Shown: in pieces, positions 25,739 through 35,986 of the stretch
Layout of the letters: every line of letters starts with the position of its first letter
How positions within the stretch are numbered: position 1 is the stretch's first letter
Assembly: GCA_002716405.1 (NCBI GenBank)
Contig: PBBA01000003.1
Span: forward strand, 1-64,000
Direction: 5' to 3'
DNA: 64,000 nt
Source of the DNA: Chloroflexota bacterium
GTDB lineage: Bacteria; Chloroflexota; Dehalococcoidia; UBA2979
The notes under the pieces: model-generated
What the model saw: only the letters and a program-made list of their open reading frames with translations
Told to the model about the DNA's origin: nothing
Databases searched by the model: none
Translations under genes and position numbers: made by a program

Positions 25739-26914
25739 TTAATTCTCGACTCGTAACGTCTTGACACCGCCATTAGTGACCTCATATTTACTAGCTGTCG
25801 GCAAAAATTGCTCTTGCACAATATTTTCATCAGGAACAGTAATAAAAACTTGATCAACTTGATAAGACATATTGATCACTTTATCTCTATGATTCGAATC
25901 CAACTCTGACAGAATGTCATCTAAAAGTAAGACTGGCGGATCACTTGTAATTTCAGTTGAAAGGTTAACTTCAGATAATCGTAATGCTAATACAGCGGTT
26001 CGTTGTTCTCCTCTTGAAGCAGCACTAGCAGCACTTTTACCATCGATTAAGAAATTCACGTCATCACGATGAGGACCGAATCTAGAACTACCTCGTAATA
26101 AATCACCTTGTCTTCCTTCGAGAATGATCTTATGCATCTCACTCGCTAAATCAAATGTTTCCATTTCCTTATCAAACTTAATAGGCAATCCAGGAAGGTA
26201 ACCAATAGAGAAATTTTTATCTTCATCACCTAATTCTGAATAATGTCTTTCTGCTCCATTTGCCAATTTATCAAGTACTACTTGTCTTTCAAGGAGGATG
26301 ACTGCGCCGATCTCAGCCATTTCTTGATCCCAAAAATCTAATTCATCAACGGACCCGCGTCGATCTCTGATGTTACGAAGTAAATTATTTCTTTGAACTA
26401 GAATTCGATTATATCTCTGTAGTGCACGGACATATTCTCGATTGAATTGAGAGATAGTAATATCTAGATAACGCCTTCTATCTGCAGGGGAACCAGTAAT
26501 AATCGTAAGGTCATCAACTGAAAACATTACTACGCGTAAGTGACCTACAAAATCTGAAGCACGTCTATTGATTCCATTCACACGAAAACGTCTGCTACTT
26601 TGCCATTCCAAGCTATTGCGATGTTTTGTTGAAGAAATAGCTATTTCTAAATTAACAGAGAATTTTAATCCTTCAACTTCTGCAAAAATTCTTGCAGTTG
26701 GGAACTCTTCTTCTTCAAATGCATCCCAGCTGAGTATTTCAATCTCTTTTGCATGCCGGTGACTTTTAGTTGTAGCAAGTTGTGAAATTGCATCTAATAG
26801 ATTAGATTTTCCTGAGGCATTTTTTCCTATGAAAATATATACGCCCGGATTAAAATTAATTTTTAATTCACGATATGTGCGAACATTTTGCATAAGAAGG
26901 TGTGTTAAATACAT
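25739..26914 (-). CDS. recF: DNA replication/repair protein RecF
   Basis: An SMC-like ATPase that with RecO/RecR loads RecA at gaps. The start MYLTHLLMQNVRTYRELKI, Walker A IGKNASGKSNLLDAI (about 29-43), signature region ASRGEQRTAVLALRLSEV and Walker B PPVLLLDDILSELD are all RecF-specific, and 391 aa is normal. It is not beside dnaN or gyrB, as it often is; its neighbours are a VOC gene and a divergent oxidoreductase. The genome also encodes SbcCD/HerA-NurA, so both gap and end repair appear to be present. Confidence 0.95.
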   Translation of the reverse strand: MYLTHLLMQNVRTYRELKINFNPGVYIFIGKNASGKSNLLDAISQLATTKSHRHAKEIEILSWDAFEEEEFPTARIFAEVEGLKFSVNLEIAISSTKHRNSLEWQSSRRFRVNGINRRASDFVGHLRVVMFSVDDLTIITGSPADRRRYLDITISQFNREYVRALQRYNRILVQRNNLLRNIRDRRGSVDELDFWDQEMAEIGAVILLERQVVLDKLANGAERHYSELGDEDKNFSIGYLPGLPIKFDKEMETFDLASEMHKIILEGRQGDLLRGSSRFGPHRDDVNFLIDGKSAASAASRGEQRTAVLALRLSEVNLSTEITSDPPVLLLDDILSELDSNHRDKVINMSYQVDQVFITVPDENIVQEQFLPTASKYEVTNGGVKTLRVEN

Positions 26915-26989
26915 CTATTGATATCTATCATGAAATAATACGTATATATACTTTACGAATAATAATTACATTACAGAGCGAGGTAAGCA

Positions 26990-28030
26990 ATGAGTAATGA
27001 AAAATTAAGAATAGGCTTTATAGGGGCTGGTGGAAATACTACATCACGACATATACCAGGATTTCAATCACTCAACAATATTGAGTTAACCGCCGTATGC
27101 AATAGGACTATCGAAAGTAGCACGCGTGTTGCAAATCAGTTTGGTATCGAAAAGGTTGTCAACAAGCCAGAGGATATTTTTGATTCTCCTGAAATCGATG
27201 CTGTTTGTATTGGCACATGGCCATACCGTCACAGTGAATATTCAATTGCTGCACTTCAGTCAGGGAAGCATGTCCTTTGTGAAGCACGTATGGCTATGAA
27301 TGTTACTGAAGCAGAATCTATGTTGGCTATCGCAAAGAAACATCCAAATTTAGTGGCGCAAATTGTACCAGCCCCTATGGATTTACCCGTATGGCAAACT
27401 GTACGAAGGTTGATAAATGAACAAAAAATTGGCGAACTTAGAGAAGTACATGTAGATGTTCTTAATGGAACTGCTATAGATGAAACACTACCATTACACT
27501 GGAGACATCAAAAAAAATACTCTGGCATGAATATTATGATGTTCGGAATTTTCGCCGAAATAGTGACACGTTGGACAGGAAAAACAAAATCATTAGTAGC
27601 AGATGCTCAAGTTTTTATACCTTCCAGAAACGATACAGAATCTGGAAAATTAGTCCAAATTGAAATCCCAGATAGTTTAGGTGTCTTCGCAAAACTTGAA
27701 AGTGATATACGAGTTACGTATAGAATTAGTACTGTTATAAATGACAAACCATCAACTTCAATTTCACTTTATGGCTCTGAAGCAGCTTTACATTGGGATG
27801 GCCGAGATCACTTAACATTGAGCAATTCACAATCAGAAAAGGAAATTATTCCAGCAGATACCCAAACTGCTATAGGATGGAACGTAGAAGCGGATTTTGT
27901 CTCATCAATCCGAGAAAATAACCCTGTCCAATTGACCAACTTTGAGGACGGACTACATTACATGAAAATTACTGAGGCAGTTAATCGATCATTAATAAAC
28001 CATAGTCAAGTAAATCTCGATGCGCTATAA
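26990..28030 (+). CDS. Gfo/Idh/MocA-family oxidoreductase
   Basis: A 346-aa NAD(P)-dependent oxidoreductase with N-terminal Rossmann motif RIGFIGAGGNTTSRH (about 6-20) and a C-terminal alpha/beta domain. The usual EKP motif that holds the catalytic Lys reads CEARMAMN here, so Lys is replaced by Arg or lost, which may mean altered or non-redox function. LHWRHQKKYSGMNIMMFGIF takes the position of the substrate-binding segment. An AGGTAA site precedes the ATG. It starts a short rightward pair with the membrane gene. Sugar or inositol-like substrates are typical for the family. Confidence 0.8.
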   Translation: MSNEKLRIGFIGAGGNTTSRHIPGFQSLNNIELTAVCNRTIESSTRVANQFGIEKVVNKPEDIFDSPEIDAVCIGTWPYRHSEYSIAALQSGKHVLCEARMAMNVTEAESMLAIAKKHPNLVAQIVPAPMDLPVWQTVRRLINEQKIGELREVHVDVLNGTAIDETLPLHWRHQKKYSGMNIMMFGIFAEIVTRWTGKTKSLVADAQVFIPSRNDTESGKLVQIEIPDSLGVFAKLESDIRVTYRISTVINDKPSTSISLYGSEAALHWDGRDHLTLSNSQSEKEIIPADTQTAIGWNVEADFVSSIRENNPVQLTNFEDGLHYMKITEAVNRSLINHSQVNLDAL

Positions 28031-28044
28031 CCAAGAACAAAAGA

Positions 28045-28470
28045 ATGAATTTTAGAATTTATAGATTTGAAGAAAATATTGAGGAAAAACCATCACTAAA
28101 AAATTTTCTCATCAACTATATGGGCAATTTTTTTGGTCTAGCAATTGCAAGTTTATTAATTACAGGAGTTTCTGTAGATGATCTTCCATCATTAGTAGCA
28201 GCGACTGCAATTTTTGCAATAATCCATACCTTCATTAAACCTTTTGCCTACCTTGTATCTTGCTGTTTAATTGCAGTGACATTCGGATTCTTTATTTTTG
28301 TGATTAATGCTCTCTTACTCATTATGACTTCAAAAATATCAACTTCATTAGGATTAACTTTTAATGTAGAAAATTTTATATCAGCATTCCTCGGAGCATT
28401 AATCATTACAGTCATTTCATCGATTAACAGGTATATTTTTCGAAAACGTATAAATAAAAAAACTTTCTAA
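28045..28470 (+). CDS. Small membrane protein of the phage-holin-4/YvlD type
   Basis: A 141-aa protein with four hydrophobic segments: NYMGNFFGLAIASLLITGVSV, LVAATAIFAIIHTFIKPFAYL, LIAVTFGFFIFVINALLLIM and FISAFLGALIITVISS. The N-x-IKP-like second segment fits PF04020 membrane proteins (YvlD), which despite the holin name are ordinary chromosomal genes. The charged C-terminal RKRINKK is cytoplasmic by the positive-inside rule. Function is unknown. The stop overlaps the convergent formate dehydrogenase stop by four bases. Confidence 0.72.
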   Translation: MNFRIYRFEENIEEKPSLKNFLINYMGNFFGLAIASLLITGVSVDDLPSLVAATAIFAIIHTFIKPFAYLVSCCLIAVTFGFFIFVINALLLIMTSKISTSLGLTFNVENFISAFLGALIITVISSINRYIFRKRINKKTF

Positions 28471-31250
28471 AAATTATTTTTCAATACACGTTTTTTTCCT
28501 TGCCGAGCAGGAGTACCTGGAGGCTCTATGCGTACTGCACATGCTTTATATTCTGGAATACCAGCGAGAGTATCAAGTTCATCATTTGTCAAAAAATTTG
28601 CTGCGACCCCTTCTAATTGAACAAAGGGAACAAATAATTCACCACGACGTTGGCGTTTACCTGTTTGCACTTGTGCGATAATTTCACCTCGACGAGAAGC
28701 TAATTGCACATCATCACCATCTTGTAAACCTAATTGAATTGCATCGTCAATATTAATATCCACAGTAACCACTGGTACCATATCAACCAATCCTTTTACA
28801 CGACGTGTAATAACACCACCGTGCCAATGATACAAAGTTCTCCCTGTGATTAATGTGAATGGGAATCTCTTGGATGGAAGTTCTGCAGAAGGTGGTCCTT
28901 GTCGAACTCCAACAAATTTACCTCTTCCACGTGGGAATTCTTCAGTAAATAATCGAGGAGTCCCTGGGTGATTACGATCAGGACATGGCCATTGTATACC
29001 ACCTTCACGATCTAATCGCTCGTGTGATAAACCACCTATAATAGGCATTAAAGAAGACATCTCATCAAAAATATCTGAGGCAGATTCATGCGAAAATCCT
29101 TCATCAGAACGTCCTAGTATTCTTAAGACTCTTCGAGCAATTTCACTGATTATTTTCCAGTCTTCTCGTGCTTCCCCAGGAGAATTCACAATTCTACGGA
29201 CAAGTTGTACTCGCCGTTCACTATTAGTAAACGTGCCATCTTTTTCAGCAAATGCAGCGGCAGGTAGTACAACATCAGCAATTTCTGCAGTTTCATGCAT
29301 AAAAATATCTTGAACTACTAGAAAAGATAATTTTTCAAATGCCTCTGTAGCATGTGCTAAAAATGGATCTGATAAAAGTGGGTTTTCACCTACGACATAC
29401 ATTGTATTGATATCACCTGTAAGCATCGATTCAATCATTGCCGTAGACTGTAGCCCTTTTTCAGAAGTAAGTGTAGTATTCCAAGCAGTAGACCATCTGT
29501 CATGGCTTTCAATTGCATCCACTGACTCATAGCCTGGGAAAACATTTGGAAGGCAGCCAACATCTGAGCAACCTTGAACATTATTTTGACCTCGCAGTGG
29601 TGAAATTCCATTACCAACTCCACCTACTTGACCACATAGCAAAGCAAGATTAATCAACGCACGAGCATTATCTGAGCCCATAGTATGTTGAGTAACACCC
29701 ATACCCCATATAGTACATGAACCTCGAGAGTCTCCTTCTTTTGAAAGTGGAGGAGCTGCGAATAATCTTGCAGCACGACGAATATCATGAGCTGACACGC
29801 CACAAATTTTTTCTGCATCCTCAGGAGAAACTTGTTCAACAGTTTCTTTCCATTCTTCAAATCCTTCAGTTCGTTGTTCGATGAAAGATTGAGATTCCAA
29901 TTTTTCTTCCAAAATTATATTTGCCATTGCATTTAATAATGCGACATCAGTTCCAGGGCGTGGTTGGAGATGTACTGTAGCTACTTCGCATAATTCAATT
30001 TCGATAGGATTTATAACAACCAATGCTGCGTCATTTTCTTGCACAGCCTTCCGCAATCGAGAAGCAATAACTGGATGATTTTGTGATGTATCACTACCAA
30101 CTACAAGTAATGTTCCAGCCTGTTCGTAATCTAAGTATGAATTACTGGTAGCACCTGAACCTACTTGCTCCATTAAGGCTACAACAGATGGTGCATGACA
30201 TAGACGAGAACAATGATCTATTGAATTAGTTTGCATTACTGCACGAACAAATTTTTGCTGAATGTAACCATCTTCATTCGTCGCTTTTGCAGAGGCAATT
30301 GAAGCGAAACTACCTTGAGCTTCGACAAATTTTTCTGCAACCAATTGTAATGCTTCCTCCCATGAAGCAGATTGTAATTGGCCATTTCGTCGAATTAATG
30401 GAGTGGTTAATCGCTCTTCAGAATGTACAAAATCAAGTCCGAACCGACCTTTCACACATGTCATACCTAATGAAGATTGATTATTTTGATCACCGTCAAC
30501 CCATACTATCTTTTCTTCTGCACGATGTACTACTAGACCGCAACCAACTCCACAATATGGACATGTCGTACTTACGCTATCAGTATCTTGCCCCATACGA
30601 TGACTTGAAGAAGATCCGATCAATGTTTTTGGCAACAATGCTCCTGTTGGACACTCTGACACACATTGACCACAAGATGTGCAATTAGACTCCCTCCAAG
30701 AAACATTAAAAGCCGATCCTACTTGAGCTGTTTCACCTAGGCCATTTATTCCAATAGCACCAATATGCTGTGTGTTTTGACATGCATCAACGCATCGACC
30801 ACAGAGTATGCAATCATTCATATCTAAAGAGAAAAATACGTTAGACTCATCTTTGTATGATCGTGGATTTGGTATATATGTCGAAGAATCTAACCCATGT
30901 GAATTTGCATAAAGAGTAGCTTGACCTTGACCACGACCATCTGCAGACATCCCTATCGTTAAATCTAATACACCACGCCTAATTCGATTAGTACGCTCAG
31001 AATCTGTAGATATTTCCATACCTTCTGCAACAGGTGTATGACAAGCAGCGACCAATCGAGAACTACCAGAAATTTCAACTAAACATGTCCGACAAGCACC
31101 AAGTGGACCTTGTGCATCACTTTTACACAAATGCGGAATGTCAATTTTGCAAGACAAAATCGCATCAAGTATCATACTGCCTGCAACAACTTCGGCCTTC
31201 ACACCATCGATTGTAATTTGGAGTAATTTTGGAGTTACCTCGAGCGACAT
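28467..31250 (-). CDS. fdhA: Formate dehydrogenase catalytic subunit (Mo/W-bisPGD), Cys-type
   Basis: A 927-aa FdhA of the soluble NAD+-linked kind. From the N-terminus: a [2Fe-2S] domain (CKSDAQGPLGACRTC, residues about 42-56), two ferredoxin [4Fe-4S] clusters (CILCGRCVDAC, CTSCGQCVSECP), the MopB cluster CPYCGVGCG and the Mo/W ligand Cys at about 349 in DHCSRLCHAPS, where selenium enzymes have Sec. A C-terminal molybdopterin-dinucleotide-binding region (LITGRTLYHWHGG onward) is complete. ATG 31250 is chosen over TTG 31256 because AAGGA lies seven bases upstream. It oxidises formate (or reduces CO2) together with the two subunits encoded just upstream. Confidence 0.93.
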   Translation of the reverse strand: MSLEVTPKLLQITIDGVKAEVVAGSMILDAILSCKIDIPHLCKSDAQGPLGACRTCLVEISGSSRLVAACHTPVAEGMEISTDSERTNRIRRGVLDLTIGMSADGRGQGQATLYANSHGLDSSTYIPNPRSYKDESNVFFSLDMNDCILCGRCVDACQNTQHIGAIGINGLGETAQVGSAFNVSWRESNCTSCGQCVSECPTGALLPKTLIGSSSSHRMGQDTDSVSTTCPYCGVGCGLVVHRAEEKIVWVDGDQNNQSSLGMTCVKGRFGLDFVHSEERLTTPLIRRNGQLQSASWEEALQLVAEKFVEAQGSFASIASAKATNEDGYIQQKFVRAVMQTNSIDHCSRLCHAPSVVALMEQVGSGATSNSYLDYEQAGTLLVVGSDTSQNHPVIASRLRKAVQENDAALVVINPIEIELCEVATVHLQPRPGTDVALLNAMANIILEEKLESQSFIEQRTEGFEEWKETVEQVSPEDAEKICGVSAHDIRRAARLFAAPPLSKEGDSRGSCTIWGMGVTQHTMGSDNARALINLALLCGQVGGVGNGISPLRGQNNVQGCSDVGCLPNVFPGYESVDAIESHDRWSTAWNTTLTSEKGLQSTAMIESMLTGDINTMYVVGENPLLSDPFLAHATEAFEKLSFLVVQDIFMHETAEIADVVLPAAAFAEKDGTFTNSERRVQLVRRIVNSPGEAREDWKIISEIARRVLRILGRSDEGFSHESASDIFDEMSSLMPIIGGLSHERLDREGGIQWPCPDRNHPGTPRLFTEEFPRGRGKFVGVRQGPPSAELPSKRFPFTLITGRTLYHWHGGVITRRVKGLVDMVPVVTVDINIDDAIQLGLQDGDDVQLASRRGEIIAQVQTGKRQRRGELFVPFVQLEGVAANFLTNDELDTLAGIPEYKACAVRIEPPGTPARQGKKRVLKNNF

Positions 31251-31297
31251 CGACAAGTCCTTAATGTGATCTTCTTCTACAATAATTATAAAAAGAG

Positions 31298-32773
31298 TTA
31301 ACTATTATCAAATTCATGCTTGAACTGTTCCAGTGCTGATAAAACTGGTCTCCCAGCCATCCCGCCCAACTGACAAAGCGAACTCTCAGTCATAATTTCA
31401 ACTAATTCATAAATTTTCTTTTCATTTCCTTGTGTATTTTCCAAAAGAGCTGTTAGACGCTCTGAACCTTCTCGGCATGGTGTACATTCACCACATGATT
31501 CTCTTTTATTATAAGCTGCGAGAGAATTAGTAATGTGTTGAATGTCAGCATTTGAATTCAAAACAACGACCCCACCAGCTCCTAATTTCGACATTTCTAG
31601 AACATCATCAAATTGTTGAAAATGAATAAATTCTCCAGATGGACCGCCTACTAATAATGCTTTTATTTCTTGAGGATTTCTACCTGCATTAGCTATCATC
31701 CCCGACCATGTCATAGCACCGTCTACTGGAACTTCATACAAACCAGCTCTAGGTATATCACCTGACAGTGAAATTAATTTAGTTTGAAGCGGAGGATTGT
31801 CAAAAAGAGTAGTTACTGCACACAAAGTCTCGACATTATTGATTACTGTTGGTTTCCCAAACAAACCAACATCTGTAGCAAAAGGCGGTTTATAACGAGG
31901 GACAGGTCTTTTACCTTCAATGCTGTTCAAAATGACAGATTCTTCACCGCAAACATAACCACCAGCACCTGAACGTATATTAATTGTTAGTTGAAAGTTG
32001 CGATCCCAACATTCCCCGCTAATGATCCCAGCTTCTCCTGCATCTGACAATGCCTTCTCAAGGCTAAGTTGTGCTTGTCTTGCCTGACCATTGACGTATA
32101 TGTATACAGCCTCGAACCCTACTGCGTGGTGTGCAATAAGGACACCTTCTAGCAATCGATGAGGATCACCCTCAAGCATATGTCTGTCCTTGAAGACACC
32201 GGGCTCACCTTCTTCAGCATTCACTACCAAAATTTTTTGTTGATCTGAATGTGTTCTTGCAAATCGCCACTTTTGTGCCACAGGAAAGTGTGCACCACCC
32301 CTTCCGGTAAGCCCAATTTCAGAGAGTCTATTAATAACTTCTTCAGGTGAAAGCTGTAACACACGATCTAATGCCGTATAAGCACCTTGTGATAAAACAT
32401 CGCCAAGAGAACCATCATTTCGACCCATTCGGGATGTGATACCTTTTTCTCCTGTTCCAGCATATCTTGCAGCATCCCCACAATTTCCATGAAAACATTC
32501 AATCAACTCATCAACTCCATTAAGATCAAGTCTTTCAAATCTGCGCATAAAAGTCCCTTGAGCTACAGTTGCAGATGGAGCAGCCCAATTTGCTCCGTCT
32601 GAACAAACGTCAACAACAAGATGGGACTTTCCTTCAAGTATTCTTCGAATACGATCACCATATTCAGAAACTCCTACTGCATCTCCAGCAGTACCTCGAT
32701 GTATCAAAATACGAGAGATAGGGGGAGCAACATACTTTGTTCTTAATCTAGCCAGAGGATGTAGTGCGTTCAT
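31298..32773 (-). CDS. fdhB: Formate dehydrogenase NADH-binding subunit (NuoF/FdhB-like)
   Basis: A 491-aa flavoprotein that passes electrons between NAD(H) and the Fe-S chain. FMN/NADH motifs LTGRGGAHFPVAQKWRFA and NAEEGEPGVFKDRHMLEGDPH are present, then GAGGYVCGEESVILNSIEGKR and the [4Fe-4S] site ESCGECTPCREGSERL with SLCQLGG. ATG 32773 is chosen because it overlaps the upstream stop as ATGA and has GGTGA before it; another in-frame ATG at 32785 exists. The N-terminal 100 residues correspond to the thioredoxin-like part of fused FdhB proteins, but only Cys residues near VDVCSDGAN and HGNCGD are visible. Confidence 0.92.
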   Translation of the reverse strand: MNALHPLARLRTKYVAPPISRILIHRGTAGDAVGVSEYGDRIRRILEGKSHLVVDVCSDGANWAAPSATVAQGTFMRRFERLDLNGVDELIECFHGNCGDAARYAGTGEKGITSRMGRNDGSLGDVLSQGAYTALDRVLQLSPEEVINRLSEIGLTGRGGAHFPVAQKWRFARTHSDQQKILVVNAEEGEPGVFKDRHMLEGDPHRLLEGVLIAHHAVGFEAVYIYVNGQARQAQLSLEKALSDAGEAGIISGECWDRNFQLTINIRSGAGGYVCGEESVILNSIEGKRPVPRYKPPFATDVGLFGKPTVINNVETLCAVTTLFDNPPLQTKLISLSGDIPRAGLYEVPVDGAMTWSGMIANAGRNPQEIKALLVGGPSGEFIHFQQFDDVLEMSKLGAGGVVVLNSNADIQHITNSLAAYNKRESCGECTPCREGSERLTALLENTQGNEKKIYELVEIMTESSLCQLGGMAGRPVLSALEQFKHEFDNS

Positions 32774-33201
32774 TTTTTCACCCATTCTTGGAAGTTATCT
32801 GTAGTTACACGACCATAGAGTTGTTCATGCTGATCAACTACAACAGGTGCTAAAGCACATAAAAATTGGCAATCAATTTGTTCAACATTATCAACACAAG
32901 TTATTAACTCTGATGCACCAGCAAGGTCACAGGCCACACCCATACATACATGCCATTTAAAAGGGGTTGGTTTTAAAAGATTTAGCTCAGAGTAACCGGT
33001 AGCAATTGAATAGACTTCAGAAAGGGGAAGCATTAGATGATTAGCAACATACTCTATTGAAGCTTCAGGTAACCAATGTAATTTCTGTTGAAAAATTTCC
33101 AGCGCAGGTAAAAGTTGGTCACGTTTTTTTGGTAACTTACCAACTGCAATTTTCGCTTCACGAAATGCTTCAGATGTAGAATCGAATGTTTCTTCTTTCA
33201 T
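32770..33201 (-). CDS. fdhG: Formate dehydrogenase small [2Fe-2S] subunit (NuoE/FdhG-like)
   Basis: A 143-aa thioredoxin-fold ferredoxin. The cluster cysteines Cys86-x4-Cys91 (HVCMGVACDLAG) and Cys111-x3-Cys115 (CQFLCALAP) keep the NuoE spacing. The helical N-terminus (LLPALEIFQQKLHWLPEASIEYVA) is also NuoE-like. It is the first of three genes (G, B, A) and lies only 34 bases after sbcC, so read-through from the nuclease operon is possible. No fdhD or fdhE is in the window. Confidence 0.92.
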   Translation of the reverse strand: MKEETFDSTSEAFREAKIAVGKLPKKRDQLLPALEIFQQKLHWLPEASIEYVANHLMLPLSEVYSIATGYSELNLLKPTPFKWHVCMGVACDLAGASELITCVDNVEQIDCQFLCALAPVVVDQHEQLYGRVTTDNFQEWVKK

Positions 33202-33235
33202 TTTTCCATTGTAACGATGTGATCCAAATTTGTAT

Positions 33236-35986
33236 TTATTCAGCTATATAACTTAGATTTCCATTCTTAATCACTTCAATGCGATCGGGAATGCGTTCTC
33301 CTAATTCTCCAACATGTGAGATAACGCCAACCAATCTAGAACCTCCAGCTAAGGTTTCTAAACCTTGTACTGCAAGATCCAAGGATTCAACATCAAGGGT
33401 ACCGAAACCTTCATCCAAAAATAAGGATTCAAGTGACATGCCACCACCAAGCCCAGATAATTCAGGTAAATGCTCAGAAAGAGAGAGTGCCAATGCCAAA
33501 CTTGTGAGAAAACTTTCACCACCTGATAAAGTTTTTACAGATCTTTTTTCGTCACCATTCAACCGATCAACGACAGAGAAATCTCCTGATTCAGCAATCA
33601 ATTCGTATCGGCCATTTGTAAATCTATCAAGCCAAGATGAAGTATCCGTAGCTAATGAATTCATTGCTTCTGTTTGAACAAATTCAATAAATCTTGAACT
33701 TTGTAATTCGGTAGCAAGGCTTTTATGTAATTCTCCAGTTTTGCGTTTATCTTTAATTTCTTGGCGCATTCTGACAGCAGACTTGCGTTCATTTTGGGCT
33801 TGCAACAATTGAGCTTCAAGGGATCCAACTAGAGCATTGTTTTCATTTTCCTCGTTTTGATGTGCTTCCATAATACGCCGTAACTTTTCAAAATCTGGTT
33901 CTCCGTCTTTTTCAATCGTAACGTTCCATTTTTGTTTTAAATCTGCATTTAATTTCTTTAATATCTGCTCAACTTCATTAACAGCTTCTTCTGCATTCTG
34001 AACAATTTTTTCGTGCCGAACCACTCCGGCTTTTTGTGTATCTGCTTCAATTTTATGATCATTAATTTTGCTTTTATATGATTCAATTTTTTTGTTCATC
34101 TCTTCATATTTATCAAATAGCTGGTCATAATCTTCAATCGCCTTTTTTATCCCACTTTCAGTGATATTTGCTGTCTCTGAGTTGACTTCATTAATTTGTT
34201 GAAGCAAGTCGTTAAGTTGTTCTTCAACAATAGAAAAACCTGTATCAGCGGAAAGTAATCCATTGAATTGGTCCAATTCATTCTCCAAATCACGACACTC
34301 TTTCTCCAATTTAGAGATTTCTTCAACATTTGTAATCAATTCTTCCAGAAGAGTAATCATCCCATCAATTTCATTAGTACTCGTCCCCAGATTAACTAAG
34401 TGCTCTTCAATTGCACCCATTTTCCTTCTCACTATTTGAAGATTATCCGTGGTGATTTTAACTTGATTTTCGGCAACACTGAGCACACTAATTGATTTTG
34501 AAAAAACCTCATTTAATTTCTCAGAGTCAGCATAGGTTTTTTCAAGAGCTTCGTGCAGATCATGTAATAGCCCTTCTACAGGATTATCTTGCATAGTAAA
34601 CATCTCTTGACCACATACAGGACACAAATCACCACTTTTAAGACCACTTAATAAATCCGCAATGACATTTTCTTTTTGTGCATTCGCATATTCAGTTTGT
34701 TTTTTAATTAGCTTCTCTTCTATATTTTTTTGTTTAGCTAAAATACGATTATGCTCGAGTTGTACATTCTTAACATTTTTCTTATGAATTGCTATTTCTT
34801 CAGACAATTTTTTTTCTTCCAAAAAGTATTCAGTCAGTTGATTTTTTTGTTTTTCTATTTCACGTTGTTTTTCTTGTAACAACTGATAGATGTCCTCAAT
34901 AGGATCATTTATGTCAATCAAATCCAACGAACTACTCTTTTTTAGTAAATCCTTCTGTTTAAATACAATGTTCTTTTGATGTTCTCTTAAAGCATCTTCA
35001 GTCTCTGAGATATTTTTTTTGATCTCTCGTTGCTTGTCATTCAATTTTTTCAATTGTTCACGTTTTACCACAATTTTTAGTTGCACCTTCAATTCGTTAT
35101 GAATATCTGGGTTATATTCAAGATCTTTACGTGTTTGTATTACAAATTCAAGAGAATTTTCGAACTCCTCAATATTCTTTAATGTTGATTCCAAACTATC
35201 TTGAGTCTCCTTATAACCTTTCTTCGAATCTTCATAATTCTGATTCAGCGTCTTCAATAAACTTTCTTTTTCCCGAGTATCCGTAAAAGTGGTACCTAAT
35301 GTATGTAAAGTTTCCTTTCTTTTGGTTAATCCATCTAGAATTTGATTTGTCTTTTTTAATTGATCTTTAAATTTTTGAATATCATCAGGTGAGGAAAGTT
35401 TAAGTTGTTCAAGCTGATCTTCTATAGTTCTTGCAGTATTGTGTGCATCGTCAGCTCGTTTATTGGCAATGCTACGTGCTTTTTCATACATACTTAGACC
35501 TAGCAATTTTACTAAGATGTCACGCCTGGCTTTTATATCACTTTTCAGAAAGGCATCGAATTGACCTTGCGGTAAAATCACAGTTCGTGTGAAAGTTGAA
35601 AAATCCATACCTAAAAGGTCAACAATTTTATCTGTTACATCTCTTGAACGATCGGCTATTAAATTCCATTTTCCTTCGCCTTCTTGTATCTCTAATCTGT
35701 TGGAATTATCTGAAGGATGTTTTCTCACAACACGAAAATTTTTACCACGAGCTTGAAACTCAAATAGGACATGCATTGACTTCACACCATTTGATTTTAG
35801 TTGCGATGTTGATGCACCAACTCTAGGTACATTTCCATAAAGTGCCCACATCATGGCATCTAGTAACGATGATTTACCTGCACCAATTGAACCAGTAATC
35901 GCAAATAAAGTACGTCCTTCGAAATCCACAGATGTTTTTTCTCGGAAAACCGTAAATCCTTGTACTTCCAATCGAAGTGGCTTCAT
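33236..35986 (-). CDS. sbcC: SbcC/Rad50-type SMC ATPase
   Basis: A 916-aa SMC-type ATPase. N-terminal Walker A TGSIGAGKSSLLDAMMWALYG (about 31-50), a Q-loop near VILPQGQFDAFL, then two long coiled-coil arms around a zinc hook CPVCGQEM (about residues 454-461). The C-terminal signature LSGGESFLTSLALALSLSEHL and Walker B LFLDEGFGTLD follow. With SbcD it tethers and processes DNA ends. The size is nearer to archaeal Rad50 (about 880-900 aa) than to E. coli SbcC (1048 aa). The start overlaps the sbcD stop by four bases, as expected for a stoichiometric complex. Confidence 0.95.
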   Translation of the reverse strand: MKPLRLEVQGFTVFREKTSVDFEGRTLFAITGSIGAGKSSLLDAMMWALYGNVPRVGASTSQLKSNGVKSMHVLFEFQARGKNFRVVRKHPSDNSNRLEIQEGEGKWNLIADRSRDVTDKIVDLLGMDFSTFTRTVILPQGQFDAFLKSDIKARRDILVKLLGLSMYEKARSIANKRADDAHNTARTIEDQLEQLKLSSPDDIQKFKDQLKKTNQILDGLTKRKETLHTLGTTFTDTREKESLLKTLNQNYEDSKKGYKETQDSLESTLKNIEEFENSLEFVIQTRKDLEYNPDIHNELKVQLKIVVKREQLKKLNDKQREIKKNISETEDALREHQKNIVFKQKDLLKKSSSLDLIDINDPIEDIYQLLQEKQREIEKQKNQLTEYFLEEKKLSEEIAIHKKNVKNVQLEHNRILAKQKNIEEKLIKKQTEYANAQKENVIADLLSGLKSGDLCPVCGQEMFTMQDNPVEGLLHDLHEALEKTYADSEKLNEVFSKSISVLSVAENQVKITTDNLQIVRRKMGAIEEHLVNLGTSTNEIDGMITLLEELITNVEEISKLEKECRDLENELDQFNGLLSADTGFSIVEEQLNDLLQQINEVNSETANITESGIKKAIEDYDQLFDKYEEMNKKIESYKSKINDHKIEADTQKAGVVRHEKIVQNAEEAVNEVEQILKKLNADLKQKWNVTIEKDGEPDFEKLRRIMEAHQNEENENNALVGSLEAQLLQAQNERKSAVRMRQEIKDKRKTGELHKSLATELQSSRFIEFVQTEAMNSLATDTSSWLDRFTNGRYELIAESGDFSVVDRLNGDEKRSVKTLSGGESFLTSLALALSLSEHLPELSGLGGGMSLESLFLDEGFGTLDVESLDLAVQGLETLAGGSRLVGVISHVGELGERIPDRIEVIKNGNLSYIAE

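Noticed and set aside
28045-28470. Phage-holin-like protein as sign of a prophage
   Set aside because: No integrase, structural or packaging gene is nearby, and PF04020-type holin names are routine for chromosomal membrane proteins.
28467-31250. Selenocysteine in formate dehydrogenase
   Set aside because: The ligand position reads Cys in an uninterrupted frame; there is no in-frame UGA.
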